Positions 1 to 8,885 are shown, counted from the first letter of the stretch. The stretch: DNA of 49,230 bases from an uncultured Bacilli bacterium (GCA_934086145.1 CAKOHV010000012.1:1-49230); one strand, 5' to 3'. Translations and numbers: made by a program. The notes: generated by a model not told the origin, from the letters alone.

Positions 1-138
1 ATCTCTTCTTTCTTTTTATAATAATTAGTTTTTATCATGATGCTTTTAATACATTAATATATTTCTAGTTATCACTTCTTCCTTTCATGATTACATCTTA
101 TTACTTTAGTATTAAATGAAAATTAAAAAATATTAATT

Positions 139-168
139 CAATTAAAAATTAGCTATTATTTTTAATTG
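139..168. terminator. AT-rich hairpin in the gene-free left edge
   Basis: A perfect 11-bp inverted repeat (CAATTAAAAAT at 139-149, ATTTTTAATTG at 158-168) with an 8-nt loop. It may end a transcript from outside the window or lie in the leader of the gene at 272. Nothing else clear is seen in 1-230; a TATGAT hexamer at 204-209 could be a -10 box but has no convincing -35. Confidence 0.3.
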
Positions 169-271
169 CTTTAGAGAAATACTCATATATTTATCGTTTA
201 AGGTATGATAGAATATTCATATAAAATAAGTGGTTTGGAGGTGAATTTGTACGAAAAAAATTATATTAAAG

Positions 272-1039
272 GTGTTAATTGCTTCCTTATGTTTAAGCGC
301 TTTTATGGCTATTGCAGCTATTTTGTTAGAAGATTTAATGGAAGATTATTTTAAAATATTTGCTACATCGTTACTAGTTTTTGGTTATTCTATTCCAGGA
401 TTATGTTCATCAACAGTATATGAAAAAGACAAATGGCGTTTATTTTCCATTATAGGAATGTCACTTGCTTTAGTTGCATGTTTATATTCACTTTGTTTTG
501 TTTGGGGAATTCTTGAACTCGAATATGATTCTATCCATTCTTTCAACTGGAATATGGCTTGGACTTTAAATCTTTTATGTTGGTCTTGTGGACATATTGC
601 TTCAATTATGAGAATTAACAACGAAAATAAAACTGTTTCTATAGCTAAAAAGGCAACAATTATTTGTTCAATCATTATAGATGTTATGATCCTTATTATG
701 GTTTGGAATATATTCAAGATAAGTGATCTTTATGAGCGATTAGTGCTAGTCCTAGGCGTATTAATCTCATTGGGAACTGTTGGAACTCCTATTTTGAATA
801 AAATTTATAATAGTAAAGAAAAGCTAAACAATGTTGCTGCAAATACCAACAATAATAGTATTAATAATAGTATTAATAATATTACTAATAATAATGTCAA
901 TAGCAATGATATTAGTAACAATAATGTTAACAACAACGTGATTAATAACAATAACATTAACAATAATATCAGTAATACCAACAATAATAATATTAATATT
1001 AATAGCAATAGCAATAATATTAATAGCAATAGCAATTAA
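272..1039 (+). CDS. Multi-pass membrane protein with Asn-rich C-terminal tail
   Basis: No recognised family. The first ~185 residues hold about five or six hydrophobic segments; the last ~75 are almost only Asn, Ile and Ser, probably a disordered tail. The open frame reaches a GTG at 272, but the best Shine-Dalgarno (GGAGG at 237-241) is ~30 nt upstream and points to a TTG at 247 in another frame. Between them lies a run of seven A (254-260). Removing one A would join MYEKII to the hydrophobic start of this frame, giving a normal Lys-containing signal-anchor. So the gene is either frameshifted, slippage-controlled or carries a sequence error. A strong terminator follows 35 nt after the stop. 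Function unknown. Confidence 0.6.
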   Translation: MLIASLCLSAFMAIAAILLEDLMEDYFKIFATSLLVFGYSIPGLCSSTVYEKDKWRLFSIIGMSLALVACLYSLCFVWGILELEYDSIHSFNWNMAWTLNLLCWSCGHIASIMRINNENKTVSIAKKATIICSIIIDVMILIMVWNIFKISDLYERLVLVLGVLISLGTVGTPILNKIYNSKEKLNNVAANTNNNSINNSINNITNNNVNSNDISNNNVNNNVINNNNINNNISNTNNNNININSNSNNINSNSN

Positions 1040-1073
1040 GTTTTTGGATAATAATTTAATTTTAACAGAATAA

Positions 1074-1116
1074 AAAAAACAAACACTATTTAAATTAATG
1101 TTTGTTTTTTTAGTGT
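1074..1116 (+). terminator. Rho-independent terminator of the 272-1039 gene
   Basis: Perfect 12-bp stem: AAAAAACAAACA at 1074-1085 pairs with TGTTTGTTTTTT at 1099-1110, with a 13-nt loop and a T tract. Well placed for the upstream plus-strand gene. Confidence 0.8.
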
Positions 1117-1159
1117 GTGTAATGTGTAAAACATTATATACACTTTTTTCATAATAAAA

Positions 1160-1229
1160 AGACATATAAGTTTAACCTTGATACAATGTAAGCGTCTAAA
1201 CAAACACGAAAGAAGGATCTTATATGTCT
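1160..1229 (+). promoter_or_regulatory. Inverted repeat that can cover a transposase start codon
   Basis: AGACATATAAG (1160-1170) is perfectly repeated in inverse orientation as CTTATATGTCT (1219-1229). The right arm contains the ATG at 1224 of the ISL3-like fragment and directly follows its Shine-Dalgarno (AAGAAGGA, about 1210-1217). In RNA the arms would pair over a 48-nt loop and bury the start codon. Many IS elements restrict transposase translation this way; applying that here is inference. Confidence 0.4.
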
Positions 1230-1412
1230 GAACTAAATTATATTACAGAAATGTTGGAATTAAAAGATAATAATATTAAATTTTATGATATCTTTGATAT
1301 TGAAATGCCAATGAATTGAAATATTAAAGATGCTGAGTATATTTATTATCATAATGCTTAACACAATTTATGTTTTAAAAAATATGACAAAATGGTGGTT
1401 TTCATTTTTTAA
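1224..1412 (+). pseudogene. Decayed transposase N-terminus, ISL3-like
   Basis: From the ATG at 1224 a frame reads MSELNYITEMLELKDNNIKF, resembling the N-terminus of ISL3-family transposases, then stops at a TGA (1317-1319), a TAA (1359-1361) and a TAA (1410-1412). The sequence between the stops still looks protein-like (KDAEYIYYHNA, HNLCFKKYDKM), so the frame seems to have decayed by point mutation. The zinc-finger and catalytic parts are absent, cut off by the convergent kinase gene. The family call rests on the short N-terminus; that it is a non-functional remnant is more certain. Confidence 0.45.
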
Positions 1413-2649
1413 AGGTTACCTTAAAAATAGTTTTTTGATTTTCAGAATGAGCTGTTATTTGACCATTATGATTTATAACGATGTTTTTAGCTATAGCAAG
1501 GCCAAGCCCATAACGATTTTCTTTACGATTACGAGATTTATCAAGACGATAAAAGCGTTCAAAGATTTTTTCTTCTTCGCCTTCCGGAATTGGCTCCCCT
1601 TCATTGGTAACAATTAGTTCAACAGTATTATTGTTTTCACTTAAATTTAAGGTAACTTCTTTCTTAGGGAGCGAATGTTTAAGAGCGTTATCAAGAAGAA
1701 TTTCGACTAACTGACGAAGGCTATTTTCATCATAAATCCACTCTATTTGAGGCATTATTTCATACTTTAAAGTGATATGTTGTTCAAAAGCACGGCCTTC
1801 AAAAGTCAAAAGAGCTAGTTCAATTGTTTTTGATAAGTTGTTTTTTTGCTTAACAAGTGTTTCTGCCCTTTCGCTGGAAGCTAAATCTAAAAGATTTTTT
1901 ATTAAATTATTCATACGATCTGCTTCAATTTTCAAATTATTTAACCATTTATGTTCTTGAGGATTTTCCTCGTATGCTTCGACACTGGCAATAATTACAG
2001 AAAGAGGTGTTTTTAATTCATGAGAAGCATCAGCAATAAATTCTTTTTGACGTTCAAAACTTTCTTTAACTGGTTCGGTTATCCATTTGGTTATTTTTTT
2101 AGCAACAATAAAGATAATTAATTCTAAGAAAATGTAAATAAGTATCGTTATTAATAAATAACTTAAAAGAGTTTGTCTTGTTTCAGTATTATCAACAATG
2201 GCTAAGGATTCTTGACTAGTAAATTTATAAGAATATTTAGTTGTGTATAAAAAACCAATTTTAAGCGTTTGTGGATTAGAAGATAAAATATTCTGGGCAG
2301 TTTGTTTTACTTTTTCTTCCGAAATATCATTATTGGTGTGATTGATAATATCTTTGATGTTATTATCGTCATCAAGTAACACAGTATAAATGGTTAAATC
2401 CATATATTTAATATTATTAATATCGTCTTTGGGAGTGGTATCCGTTGGTTTATCATCTTTTTGCTCCGGCGGAATATCTGAAAAATTAAGATTATTTTCT
2501 TTCTTATCCACAAGCTGATTTAAACTATTTGTTATTTTAGTTTTTTGGGTTAGATACTGCTCAACATTAAAAGATATAATTAAGATTAAAATAGAAATGC
2601 TAAAGCTAAGAAAGATGGTATAAAATACTTTATTTTTTAACTTATTCAT
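1402..2649 (-). CDS. Sensor histidine kinase of a two-component system
   Basis: Membrane sensor kinase of the OmpR-partner type. Hydrophobic segments at about residues 8-27 and 161-183 flank an extracytoplasmic sensor of ~130 residues. The HisKA domain carries the phosphoacceptor in ASHELKTP (His210). The ATPase domain follows, with an N box (LLDNALKHS), an F box (FERFYR) and a G2 box (GLGLAIAKN), ending about residue 415. The start overlaps the end of the response regulator gene by 8 bp, so the two are translationally coupled. The extracytoplasmic domain matches no known ligand-binding domain, so the signal is unknown. It ends at a TGA, in line with TGA being a stop in this genome. Confidence 0.93.
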   Translation of the reverse strand: MNKLKNKVFYTIFLSFSISILILIISFNVEQYLTQKTKITNSLNQLVDKKENNLNFSDIPPEQKDDKPTDTTPKDDINNIKYMDLTIYTVLLDDDNNIKDIINHTNNDISEEKVKQTAQNILSSNPQTLKIGFLYTTKYSYKFTSQESLAIVDNTETRQTLLSYLLITILIYIFLELIIFIVAKKITKWITEPVKESFERQKEFIADASHELKTPLSVIIASVEAYEENPQEHKWLNNLKIEADRMNNLIKNLLDLASSERAETLVKQKNNLSKTIELALLTFEGRAFEQHITLKYEIMPQIEWIYDENSLRQLVEILLDNALKHSLPKKEVTLNLSENNNTVELIVTNEGEPIPEGEEEKIFERFYRLDKSRNRKENRYGLGLAIAKNIVINHNGQITAHSENQKTIFKVTFKK

Positions 2650-3328
2650 CTTGGACCTCTAATTTATAGCCTAGTCCTCTTAATGACTTAATCGTGACTT
2701 TGGATCCAATAGCTTTTAATTTCTTACGAATAAATGATAGATAAACTTCTAGGTTATTAGATTCGGATTCACGATCAAAGCCCCATATTTTATCATAGAT
2801 TTGGTCTTTTGATAGAACAACATTAGCATTCGTTAAAAAATATTCTAAGATTTGGTACTCTTTGCAAACAAGTTCAACGCTTTCGCCATTAGTTAAACAT
2901 GTAAGTTTGGAAGTTTGAGAATTTAATTCAATATCATGATAAGTTGTTTTATTAATATTTTCTTTTTGACTATCACCTTTTAACTGAATATTAACACGAG
3001 CCACTAATTCTTCAATATGAAAAGGCTTAGTTAAGTAATCGTTCGCTCCATTAGTTAAGCCATCTAGTTTATCTTCAATAGTACTTTTAGCAGTTAACAT
3101 GATAACTTTACTTGATATTTTATTTTCACGTATTTCTTTTAAAATAGTAAAACCATCTTTTAAGGGAAGCATAACATCTAAAATAATTAAATCATAGATT
3201 CCGGTCAAAGCGTTATAGGACCCATCCATTCCATCCTCACTTATATCTACAACATATTTTTCTTTCTTTAGGCGTGATGCAATAACATCAGCTAAATTAT
3301 ATTCATCTTCAACAATTAAGATACGCAT
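2642..3328 (-). CDS. OmpR/PhoB-family response regulator
   Basis: A 228-residue regulator: receiver domain (1-~115) with the acidic pocket at Glu7/Asp8, phosphoacceptor Asp51 (LIILDVMLP), Thr79 and Lys101, then a winged-helix DNA-binding domain (~130-225) with RKKL and SLRGLGYKL motifs typical of the family. An AAAGGTG Shine-Dalgarno sits just before the ATG. It is first in the operon and overlaps the kinase downstream. A TATAAT-like -10 lies in the 51-bp gap to cutA. Target genes cannot be told from sequence; cell-envelope stress is common for such pairs. Confidence 0.94.
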   Translation of the reverse strand: MRILIVEDEYNLADVIASRLKKEKYVVDISEDGMDGSYNALTGIYDLIILDVMLPLKDGFTILKEIRENKISSKVIMLTAKSTIEDKLDGLTNGANDYLTKPFHIEELVARVNIQLKGDSQKENINKTTYHDIELNSQTSKLTCLTNGESVELVCKEYQILEYFLTNANVVLSKDQIYDKIWGFDRESESNNLEVYLSFIRKKLKAIGSKVTIKSLRGLGYKLEVQDE

Positions 3329-3379
3329 AAAATCACCTTTTTCTCGTATTGATAATATATTATATTTATTAAATGAAAA

Positions 3380-3694
3380 TTAAATAGTTTCTTGATCTAT
3401 CCACGCAAGGTATTCTTGGGAGCCAGCTGTGATGTCATAAGCTACAATCTGCGGTGTCTCATAACTATGATTAGCCTTGATAATTTGCTCTATTTCCTTA
3501 AATAATGCCTTCTTGGATTTCATTTGTAAAAGGTATTCGGGTTCGGTTACTATTTTTCCTTGCCAATGATAAGTACTATTAGTGGTACTTAATTGACAGC
3601 AACTAACTAATCTTTTGGAAAGTAAGAGATCTATAAGTTTTTTAGCTTCCTGTTCATTATTAAAAGTAGTCGTAATTAAAAGATATTTATTCAT
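3380..3694 (-). CDS. cutA: CutA1-family divalent-cation tolerance protein
   Basis: A 104-residue protein of the CutA1 family, trimeric PII-like-fold cytoplasmic proteins linked in E. coli to copper and other divalent-metal tolerance. Family hallmarks are visible: an N-terminal beta strand, LVSCCQLS, a YHWQGKI segment (canonical Y-W-G-I) and the C-terminal block YETPQIVAYDITAGSQEYLAW. Length is normal. Start is the ATG at 3694 after AAGGAGGAA. It lies upstream of the two-component genes on the same strand and may be co-transcribed with them. Confidence 0.93.
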   Translation of the reverse strand: MNKYLLITTTFNNEQEAKKLIDLLLSKRLVSCCQLSTTNSTYHWQGKIVTEPEYLLQMKSKKALFKEIEQIIKANHSYETPQIVAYDITAGSQEYLAWIDQETI

Positions 3695-3777
3695 AATGTT
3701 CCTCCTTAATTTTTGATGTTATTAGTTAACAGTTAAGAAAAACTTTGCTCATTAGTAATAATTTTACAAAGATTTGT

Positions 3778-4728
3778 TTAATATTTACTTTTTAGATTTT
3801 CTAAGTACAGTTGATGATATTTTTGAATATTGGGAATAGACTTATCATCAATAATAAAGCCGGCAGCATTCTTATGGCCACCACCTTCCGGATGGAATTC
3901 AGCAGCAATTTGATTTAAATCAATCTCAGCTTTGGCACTTCTTAAAGAAATTTTGTTACGATTATAATTTAAAATCATCACAAAAGCTAACTCGGGATGC
4001 AATTGACAAATTCCGGCACCGATTATTGAACGATATTGTTCTGCAATAGTTACCCCTATCTGATAATTTTTATACGTCGTAATTAAAAGATTCTGATTAA
4101 CTTGTGTAAGATACGCTTGCTGACGTTCCAAGTCTTGTTTATATAAATCATTAAAATACCTTGGCAATTGAAAAGGCTTTTGGTCATCTAGTGAAGAGAT
4201 TAAATCAATGTAAGCGGTTGGTCCTATTAAAGCATGAATACTAGCAAGTAATTTAGCATTATAACTTTCTTCTTGAAAATCCCAAGTATCTTGTTCACGT
4301 GTAGCTTCAACTAATGTTTGATAAAAAGGATTATTTAAAGAGAAATTTAAAGTTAGTAAGTAATTATAAAATAACTCGGTTCCACAAGTTAGACGATTAT
4401 TTAAAACTGAAAAAGCATTAACATAAGCTGGTTTTTCTTGTTCATAGCATAAATGATGATCAAAATGTTTTAACTTTCTTGTTAAGTCAGGCCGGTGATT
4501 TAAGATAGTAATAGTACAATTAAGAAGTGGTAAATCACATAAATAGATAGTTTCATAATTAGTAAAATCAAAAGAATTAAAAAGATCAGGTAATTCATCG
4601 ATATCACTTAAAATATAATCAATTTGGTTATTATAAAATTGATTAGCTAAAATTACAGAACCCATTCCATCAATATCGGCAATATGGGAAATAATTATGT
4701 TTTTATTAGAATTAATCTTTTTTATCAT
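3778..4728 (-). CDS. DHH-family phosphoesterase
   Basis: A 316-residue protein with the DHH layout: an N-terminal metal-binding motif (SHIADIDGMGS, residues ~14-24), an Asp motif (IYLCDLP), the name-giving FDHH motif near residue 88, and a DHHA1-type substrate motif near the C-terminus (EGGGHKNAAGF). Members hydrolyse phosphodiesters: nanoRNA, cyclic dinucleotides or pAp. With no sensory or membrane domain it resembles the small stand-alone nanoRNase-like branch, but the substrate cannot be assigned. Start is ATG after AAGGAAG. Catalytic residues look intact. Confidence 0.85.
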   Translation of the reverse strand: MIKKINSNKNIIISHIADIDGMGSVILANQFYNNQIDYILSDIDELPDLFNSFDFTNYETIYLCDLPLLNCTITILNHRPDLTRKLKHFDHHLCYEQEKPAYVNAFSVLNNRLTCGTELFYNYLLTLNFSLNNPFYQTLVEATREQDTWDFQEESYNAKLLASIHALIGPTAYIDLISSLDDQKPFQLPRYFNDLYKQDLERQQAYLTQVNQNLLITTYKNYQIGVTIAEQYRSIIGAGICQLHPELAFVMILNYNRNKISLRSAKAEIDLNQIAAEFHPEGGGHKNAAGFIIDDKSIPNIQKYHQLYLENLKSKY

Positions 4729-4770
4729 GGTAAGTCTTCCTTAAATAATATAAAGATATTTTTTTAGTCT

Positions 4771-5334
4771 TTAGAGTGTTTTATTAACAGAAGAACAAGC
4801 ATGGTCGATAGTTCCTGTAATCAGTTGACTAACTTCCGTAACAATTAGTTCAGGATTTTCATGCATTCCTTTATCAATCCAATCTAAAACAATAGACACA
4901 AAAGCATATTTATAAAAATTAGTTATAAATTGTTTATCCTCTTCTCTTAGACTTTTCCCTTTTGATTTATTAACTATCTCACTATATATAATAGGATAAA
5001 CTAAGTGATATAGGTTGTTACGTAAAATTTCACTAGAAACAGAATGATATATATTTTCAATAAAGATTTTTTCTTCAGCCATTATTTGAAAGATAATTAA
5101 AAACTTATCTTCCCAACTTGAACATTCATTATTCTTATGTAAGATAGTATCTACTTCCTCGATACATATCCATTCAACTAAGTCTCGAATATCTTGAAAG
5201 TGATAATAAAAGGTTTGACGATTTATATCACATTTATTAGCTATATCATTAACAGTAATTTTATTAAATGGTTTTTCCTTTAAAAGATCTTTGAAAGTAT
5301 ATGCTATTGCTTTTTTAGTTGTTAGACTACTCAT
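4771..5334 (-). CDS. TetR-family transcriptional regulator
   Basis: A 187-residue regulator with an N-terminal TetR helix-turn-helix (residues ~22-48, ITVNDIANKCDINRQTFYYH) and a helical C-terminal half of the kind seen in DhaS-like TetR proteins. It lies immediately downstream of the oleate hydratase gene on the same strand, separated by a terminator. TetR regulators beside fatty-acid genes often sense acyl chains; that it controls ohyA is inference. Start is ATG after AGGTGATAAC. Confidence 0.85.
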   Translation of the reverse strand: MSSLTTKKAIAYTFKDLLKEKPFNKITVNDIANKCDINRQTFYYHFQDIRDLVEWICIEEVDTILHKNNECSSWEDKFLIIFQIMAEEKIFIENIYHSVSSEILRNNLYHLVYPIIYSEIVNKSKGKSLREEDKQFITNFYKYAFVSIVLDWIDKGMHENPELIVTEVSQLITGTIDHACSSVNKTL

Positions 5335-5358
5335 GTTATCACCTATAGATTATTATAC

Positions 5359-5403
5359 AAAAAAAAATATGAAATAAATATATTTAATAAATATTTCATA
5401 TTT
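5359..5403 (-). terminator. Terminator of ohyA
   Basis: Perfect 12-bp stem (AAATATGAAATA at 5365-5376 with TATTTCATATTT at 5392-5403). On the minus strand the stem is followed by a run of T (plus-strand A run 5359-5367). It lies between the ohyA stop and the tetR start, so most ohyA transcripts should stop before tetR. Confidence 0.8.
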
Positions 5404-5410
5404 AATTTTA

Positions 5411-7201
5411 CTATTTAAATAAGCCACTTTCTTTTAAGAGAAGTTCTAAGTCAGTTCCTTTTACTTTTAATTCAAGAAGTTTTAAGAATTTCTTTTCAGC
5501 AAAATTTAAAGGAAGTTCGTCAACAGATTTTTTGTCAACGGCATAGTAACAAGCTTTTAATAGTTCGCGAACATCATATTTACTACCCCATACTTCAGGG
5601 ACTGCACGATCAACTTTTAGTAAAGTGTAAACTGCTTCCATGCCAGTACGAATGGAGTATTCAGTGGTAAAGATTGTATCACGTGGTGTTTCAGCAAATT
5701 GGCCAATAAAAGCAAAGTTGATAGCTTCTTTAGGAACAACAAGAGGACGATCTTTTTCTTGACGAGGTTGGAAGAATGCATTGATGTAAGGCATATAACA
5801 GGTTGTAGTATTACATTTTGCGGCATATTTAGTAATTTCATTATTTGGAACACCAATATGATATAACCATTCTTCACAAACTTCTTTTCCTGTACATAAT
5901 TTGATTGGCTTTTCGATATAATTACCAGTTTTATTAGTATTTAAGGCGTATACCCATACTAAAACACTGTTTTTATTTTGAGATTTAAATTGTGGTTGAC
6001 GATTAATTGTCCATGATAAATACCAGTTGTCACTACTATCTTTAACTGTAACGATTCCACCGGTTGTGACTTTACCTTGACGCGGATCGCGTTGACATAT
6101 TTTCATAATGTAATCAATTATGTTATTATCACTAACTTCGATTGTAGCACTCATCCAATTTGTTTTATCAACAGCATTACAGAACTTATCGGGATTACCA
6201 AATTCGCCATGACTGGCTTGAGCAGCAATGTTTTTCCACATATCCCAGGATTCCCCAGCCCCATTTTTAATATTGGATAAATCAGGTGCGGTATTTTGAT
6301 CCCCATAACATGAGGTATCAGTACAACAACCATTAGTAATAAAAACTAAATCATCTTCAATCAAATCAATAGTCTTTTCTTGGCCCTTATTCTCATAAAC
6401 AATTTGAGTAGCTACTTTTTTATTTTGTTTAGATGTAAAGATAACATTCTTTACATCTATGCCATATTCTATTTTGACACCATGATTTTCCAAGTACTTA
6501 GTAAGAGGAAGAATCATTGATTCATATTGGTTATATTTAGTAAATCTTAAGGCACTAAAGTCTGGTAAACCATCAATATGATGAACATAACGGCATAAAT
6601 ACCTCTTCATTTCTAAAGCAGAAGACCATTTTTGAAACGCAAACATCGTTTGCCAATAAAGCCAAAAATTAGTATTCCAAAAAGATTCTGGTAAAACATC
6701 AGATATTTTTTTATCTTCTAAGTCTTTTTCTGGGGTAATAAATAATTTAGATAAAGCCATAGCTGACTTACGATCTAATTTAAATAAATTATCAGTATGA
6801 GCATTTTCGCCACAATTAATAGTAGCACGACATAGTGAATAGTTTGGATCATGTTTATTTAACCAATAATATTCATCTAAGACCATTACATTAGGATTTT
6901 CAATAGAAGGAACACTTCTAAACATATCCCACATACATTCAAAGTGGTTATCCATTTCACGACCACCACGCATGTAAAAACCTTTGGTTACATCTTTACG
7001 ACCATCACATGAACCACCAGCTAGCTCCAATTTTTCTAGCAAGTGAATGTGTTCACCTTTCATTTGACCATCTCTTACTAAGTAAAAGGCAGCAGCAAGA
7101 CCGGCAAGACCAGTACCTATTATATAGGCGGATTTTTTATCAACTCCTTCTGGTTTTTCGGGACGAGCAAAAGCCTCGTAAGTTCCAGATCCATAATACA
7201 T
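5411..7201 (-). CDS. ohyA: Oleate hydratase (fatty acid double-bond hydratase)
   Basis: FAD-dependent enzyme that adds water to the cis-9 double bond of oleate and related fatty acids, giving 10-hydroxy acids. It protects Gram-positives from antimicrobial unsaturated fatty acids and produces gut hydroxy fatty acids. The 596-residue length fits. The dinucleotide-binding motif (IIGTGLAGLAAA, residues ~27-38) and following Glu (LLEK, ~56) are present, then AGGSCDGR and the RGGREM block whose Glu82 matches the catalytic glutamate of characterised enzymes. The C-terminal FAIGQFAE-like segment (FAFIGQFAETPRD) is also typical. Start is ATG after GAAGGAGTG. It is monocistronic, with its own terminator, and tetR lies downstream. 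Confidence 0.96.
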   Translation of the reverse strand: MYYGSGTYEAFARPEKPEGVDKKSAYIIGTGLAGLAAAFYLVRDGQMKGEHIHLLEKLELAGGSCDGRKDVTKGFYMRGGREMDNHFECMWDMFRSVPSIENPNVMVLDEYYWLNKHDPNYSLCRATINCGENAHTDNLFKLDRKSAMALSKLFITPEKDLEDKKISDVLPESFWNTNFWLYWQTMFAFQKWSSALEMKRYLCRYVHHIDGLPDFSALRFTKYNQYESMILPLTKYLENHGVKIEYGIDVKNVIFTSKQNKKVATQIVYENKGQEKTIDLIEDDLVFITNGCCTDTSCYGDQNTAPDLSNIKNGAGESWDMWKNIAAQASHGEFGNPDKFCNAVDKTNWMSATIEVSDNNIIDYIMKICQRDPRQGKVTTGGIVTVKDSSDNWYLSWTINRQPQFKSQNKNSVLVWVYALNTNKTGNYIEKPIKLCTGKEVCEEWLYHIGVPNNEITKYAAKCNTTTCYMPYINAFFQPRQEKDRPLVVPKEAINFAFIGQFAETPRDTIFTTEYSIRTGMEAVYTLLKVDRAVPEVWGSKYDVRELLKACYYAVDKKSVDELPLNFAEKKFLKLLELKVKGTDLELLLKESGLFK

Positions 7202-7500
7202 ATATAATCACTCCTTCATATCATTCTTTAGGATTATAAGCTCTTTTTCTAATCTTAACAATAAACACTTTTTATGGTGTGTAAGGTAATAAGATAAATG
7301 ATTAAAATTGCTTAATTACTTATATATTATTTACTTAATGTAGTATTTTTATACAAATTAATTATAATGTCTAAATAAAATGTTTCACGTAAAATGACAA
7401 ACTAAGTTATTGGCTAAGAAACAAAGCTATTTAGAGTGTTGATAATATTTTTATAGAAGATAACTAAATTGTATTCATTTTTCTTTAAAGTGACAGCATA

Positions 7501-7523
7501 AAAAAAAGTATTATGATAATACT
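7501..7523 (-). terminator. Terminator of the 7588-8007 gene, in a 386-bp gene-free stretch
   Basis: A 7-bp stem (AGTATTA at 7507-7513, TAATACT at 7517-7523) followed on the minus strand by an eight-T run. The rest of 7202-7587 holds the ohyA leader and promoter region; no other gene or conserved RNA is evident there. Confidence 0.65.
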
Positions 7524-7587
7524 CGTTATAGCCTAGATGACATTAGCAAAAGATGATTTATAAATATTCACATTTTTAGAACATTAC

Positions 7588-8007
7588 CTACTTCTTTTTA
7601 GGTTTCTTTATTAAGAAAAAACTAATTAGGCTTAGAATAATAGCTGGTAATAAAAATTCTAAACTTCTGACAATTACATTGACATAAAAAGGACTTGAGA
7701 AAGAATACCAAATTAAATATTCATAATTAATAATAATAGAAAATAATAAAATTAATAAAAGTGAAATAATTGGTAATATTAAGCCAATGATTTTTTTAAG
7801 ACCTAACTTTTCTTTTTTCATAAACTTTTTAAAACAATAAGTTATTAAAAGTAATAAATAATCAAAAGAAAGATATATCGATATTAAGGACAAAATTGTC
7901 ATTGGGGATGGAAGATGGTCAAAATGGTATATACAAAAAGTCCCAGCAAAGATAAGGGTTAAGATTAAAGCAACAAAGCTTAAAATTAAAATAATTTTTT
8001 TATTCAC
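7588..8007 (-). CDS. Small membrane protein, four predicted TM helices
   Basis: A 139-residue hydrophobic protein with segments near residues 5-27, 36-58, 75-97 and 110-132, separated by short basic loops and ending KKPKKK. It matches no family I recognise. Start is a GTG at 8007 behind a strong AAAGGAGG site. It seems to be transcribed alone, with a terminator 65 bp past the stop. The basic loops and tail suggest cytoplasmic N- and C-termini. Confidence 0.65.
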   Translation of the reverse strand: MNKKIILILSFVALILTLIFAGTFCIYHFDHLPSPMTILSLISIYLSFDYLLLLITYCFKKFMKKEKLGLKKIIGLILPIISLLLILLFSIIINYEYLIWYSFSSPFYVNVIVRSLEFLLPAIILSLISFFLIKKPKKK

Positions 8008-8222
8008 AACGTTTCCTCCTTTATAGATAATTTTTTATTGTGTTTTAGTAATGAAGATAAAACTTTAATAAATAAGAGATAAGAAAATAATAAATTTTAA
8101 CAAAGTTGAATATTATTTTTTTCTGGGCTCTTCTACCCTACTAAGTATGGAATTTAGCATAGTTTATTTAACTTTAAGAACTTACTTTTTATTGGTTAGT
8201 TACTTTTTTATATAGGATATAT

Positions 8223-8885
8223 TTAAGAATTTGAAGAATTAATACTTTGCGTATATTGACATTTAGGATAGCTTTTACAGCCTAAAAATTTTCCTCTTGA
8301 ACCATCTCTTAGAACTAAATCATTACCACACAAGGGACATTTACCTTCCATATTACTTTTTTTAGCATCGATTATCGCCCTAGTCCTAACGATGTGTTCT
8401 TTTTTCGTTTTATAATCAGTAATATTGGCTTTTTTTATTTTTTCACAAAACAAAGTAGGATCAGAAATAATTTCTTGTTGATAGCTATTAATAATGTTAA
8501 CTATATTAGTATTGCGAGCTACGGGAATACGGGATTTTACATTTACTTTGGCCGTGCTAGGAATACAAACAAGAGGAATAAATTTATCCATATCAAGGTT
8601 TAATTTTTTACTAAGAGCAACGACATGACCATAATTTTGATGCATCGGATTGTTGATATAAATTTTTTTATTCTTGACTTTTAAACACCAATTTTTATCG
8701 TATTCACTCCCCGTAATATAACCATTATATTGTTTAGTCTCGATAACAAAAATACCATGTTTGCTAATAACAATATGATCAATTTGATAAGTCTTATTAT
8801 CGACATCAATCATAATATTATTTAATATCTTGTATTCTTTTTTATTTAATTTGGATAAGGCTTTCTTAGTCCATACTTCGCCCAT
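8223..8885 (-). CDS. NERD-domain protein with C-terminal zinc ribbon
   Basis: NERD (nuclease-related) domain over residues ~1-125, with the PD-(D/E)xK-like core: DHIVI, then GIFVIETKQYNG. A four-cysteine zinc ribbon (CPLCGNDL to CKSYPKCQY, ~183-212) follows, as in topoisomerase I C-termini; both suggest nucleic acid processing. The frame extends upstream to an ATG at 9002 with a good GAGGT site and would add a membrane helix, but codon 6 there (8985-8987) is TGA. The upstream part is clearly coding (PLYWLFLLIAF), so the gene is interrupted. Only the 220-residue form from 8885 can be made without readthrough, and it lacks a good ribosome site. Confidence 0.75.
   Translation of the reverse strand: MGEVWTKKALSKLNKKEYKILNNIMIDVDNKTYQIDHIVISKHGIFVIETKQYNGYITGSEYDKNWCLKVKNKKIYINNPMHQNYGHVVALSKKLNLDMDKFIPLVCIPSTAKVNVKSRIPVARNTNIVNIINSYQQEIISDPTLFCEKIKKANITDYKTKKEHIVRTRAIIDAKKSNMEGKCPLCGNDLVLRDGSRGKFLGCKSYPKCQYTQSINSSNS

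Noticed and set aside
805..1165. Long minus-strand frames opposite the Asn-rich tail (Leu- and Ile-rich)
   Set aside because: They are mirror images of the AAT-rich repeat and have no ribosome site.
8125..8138. GGGCTCTTCTACCC resembling an ISL3 terminal repeat
   Set aside because: No partner repeat or transposase trace nearby; it is also a simple GGG/CCC palindrome.
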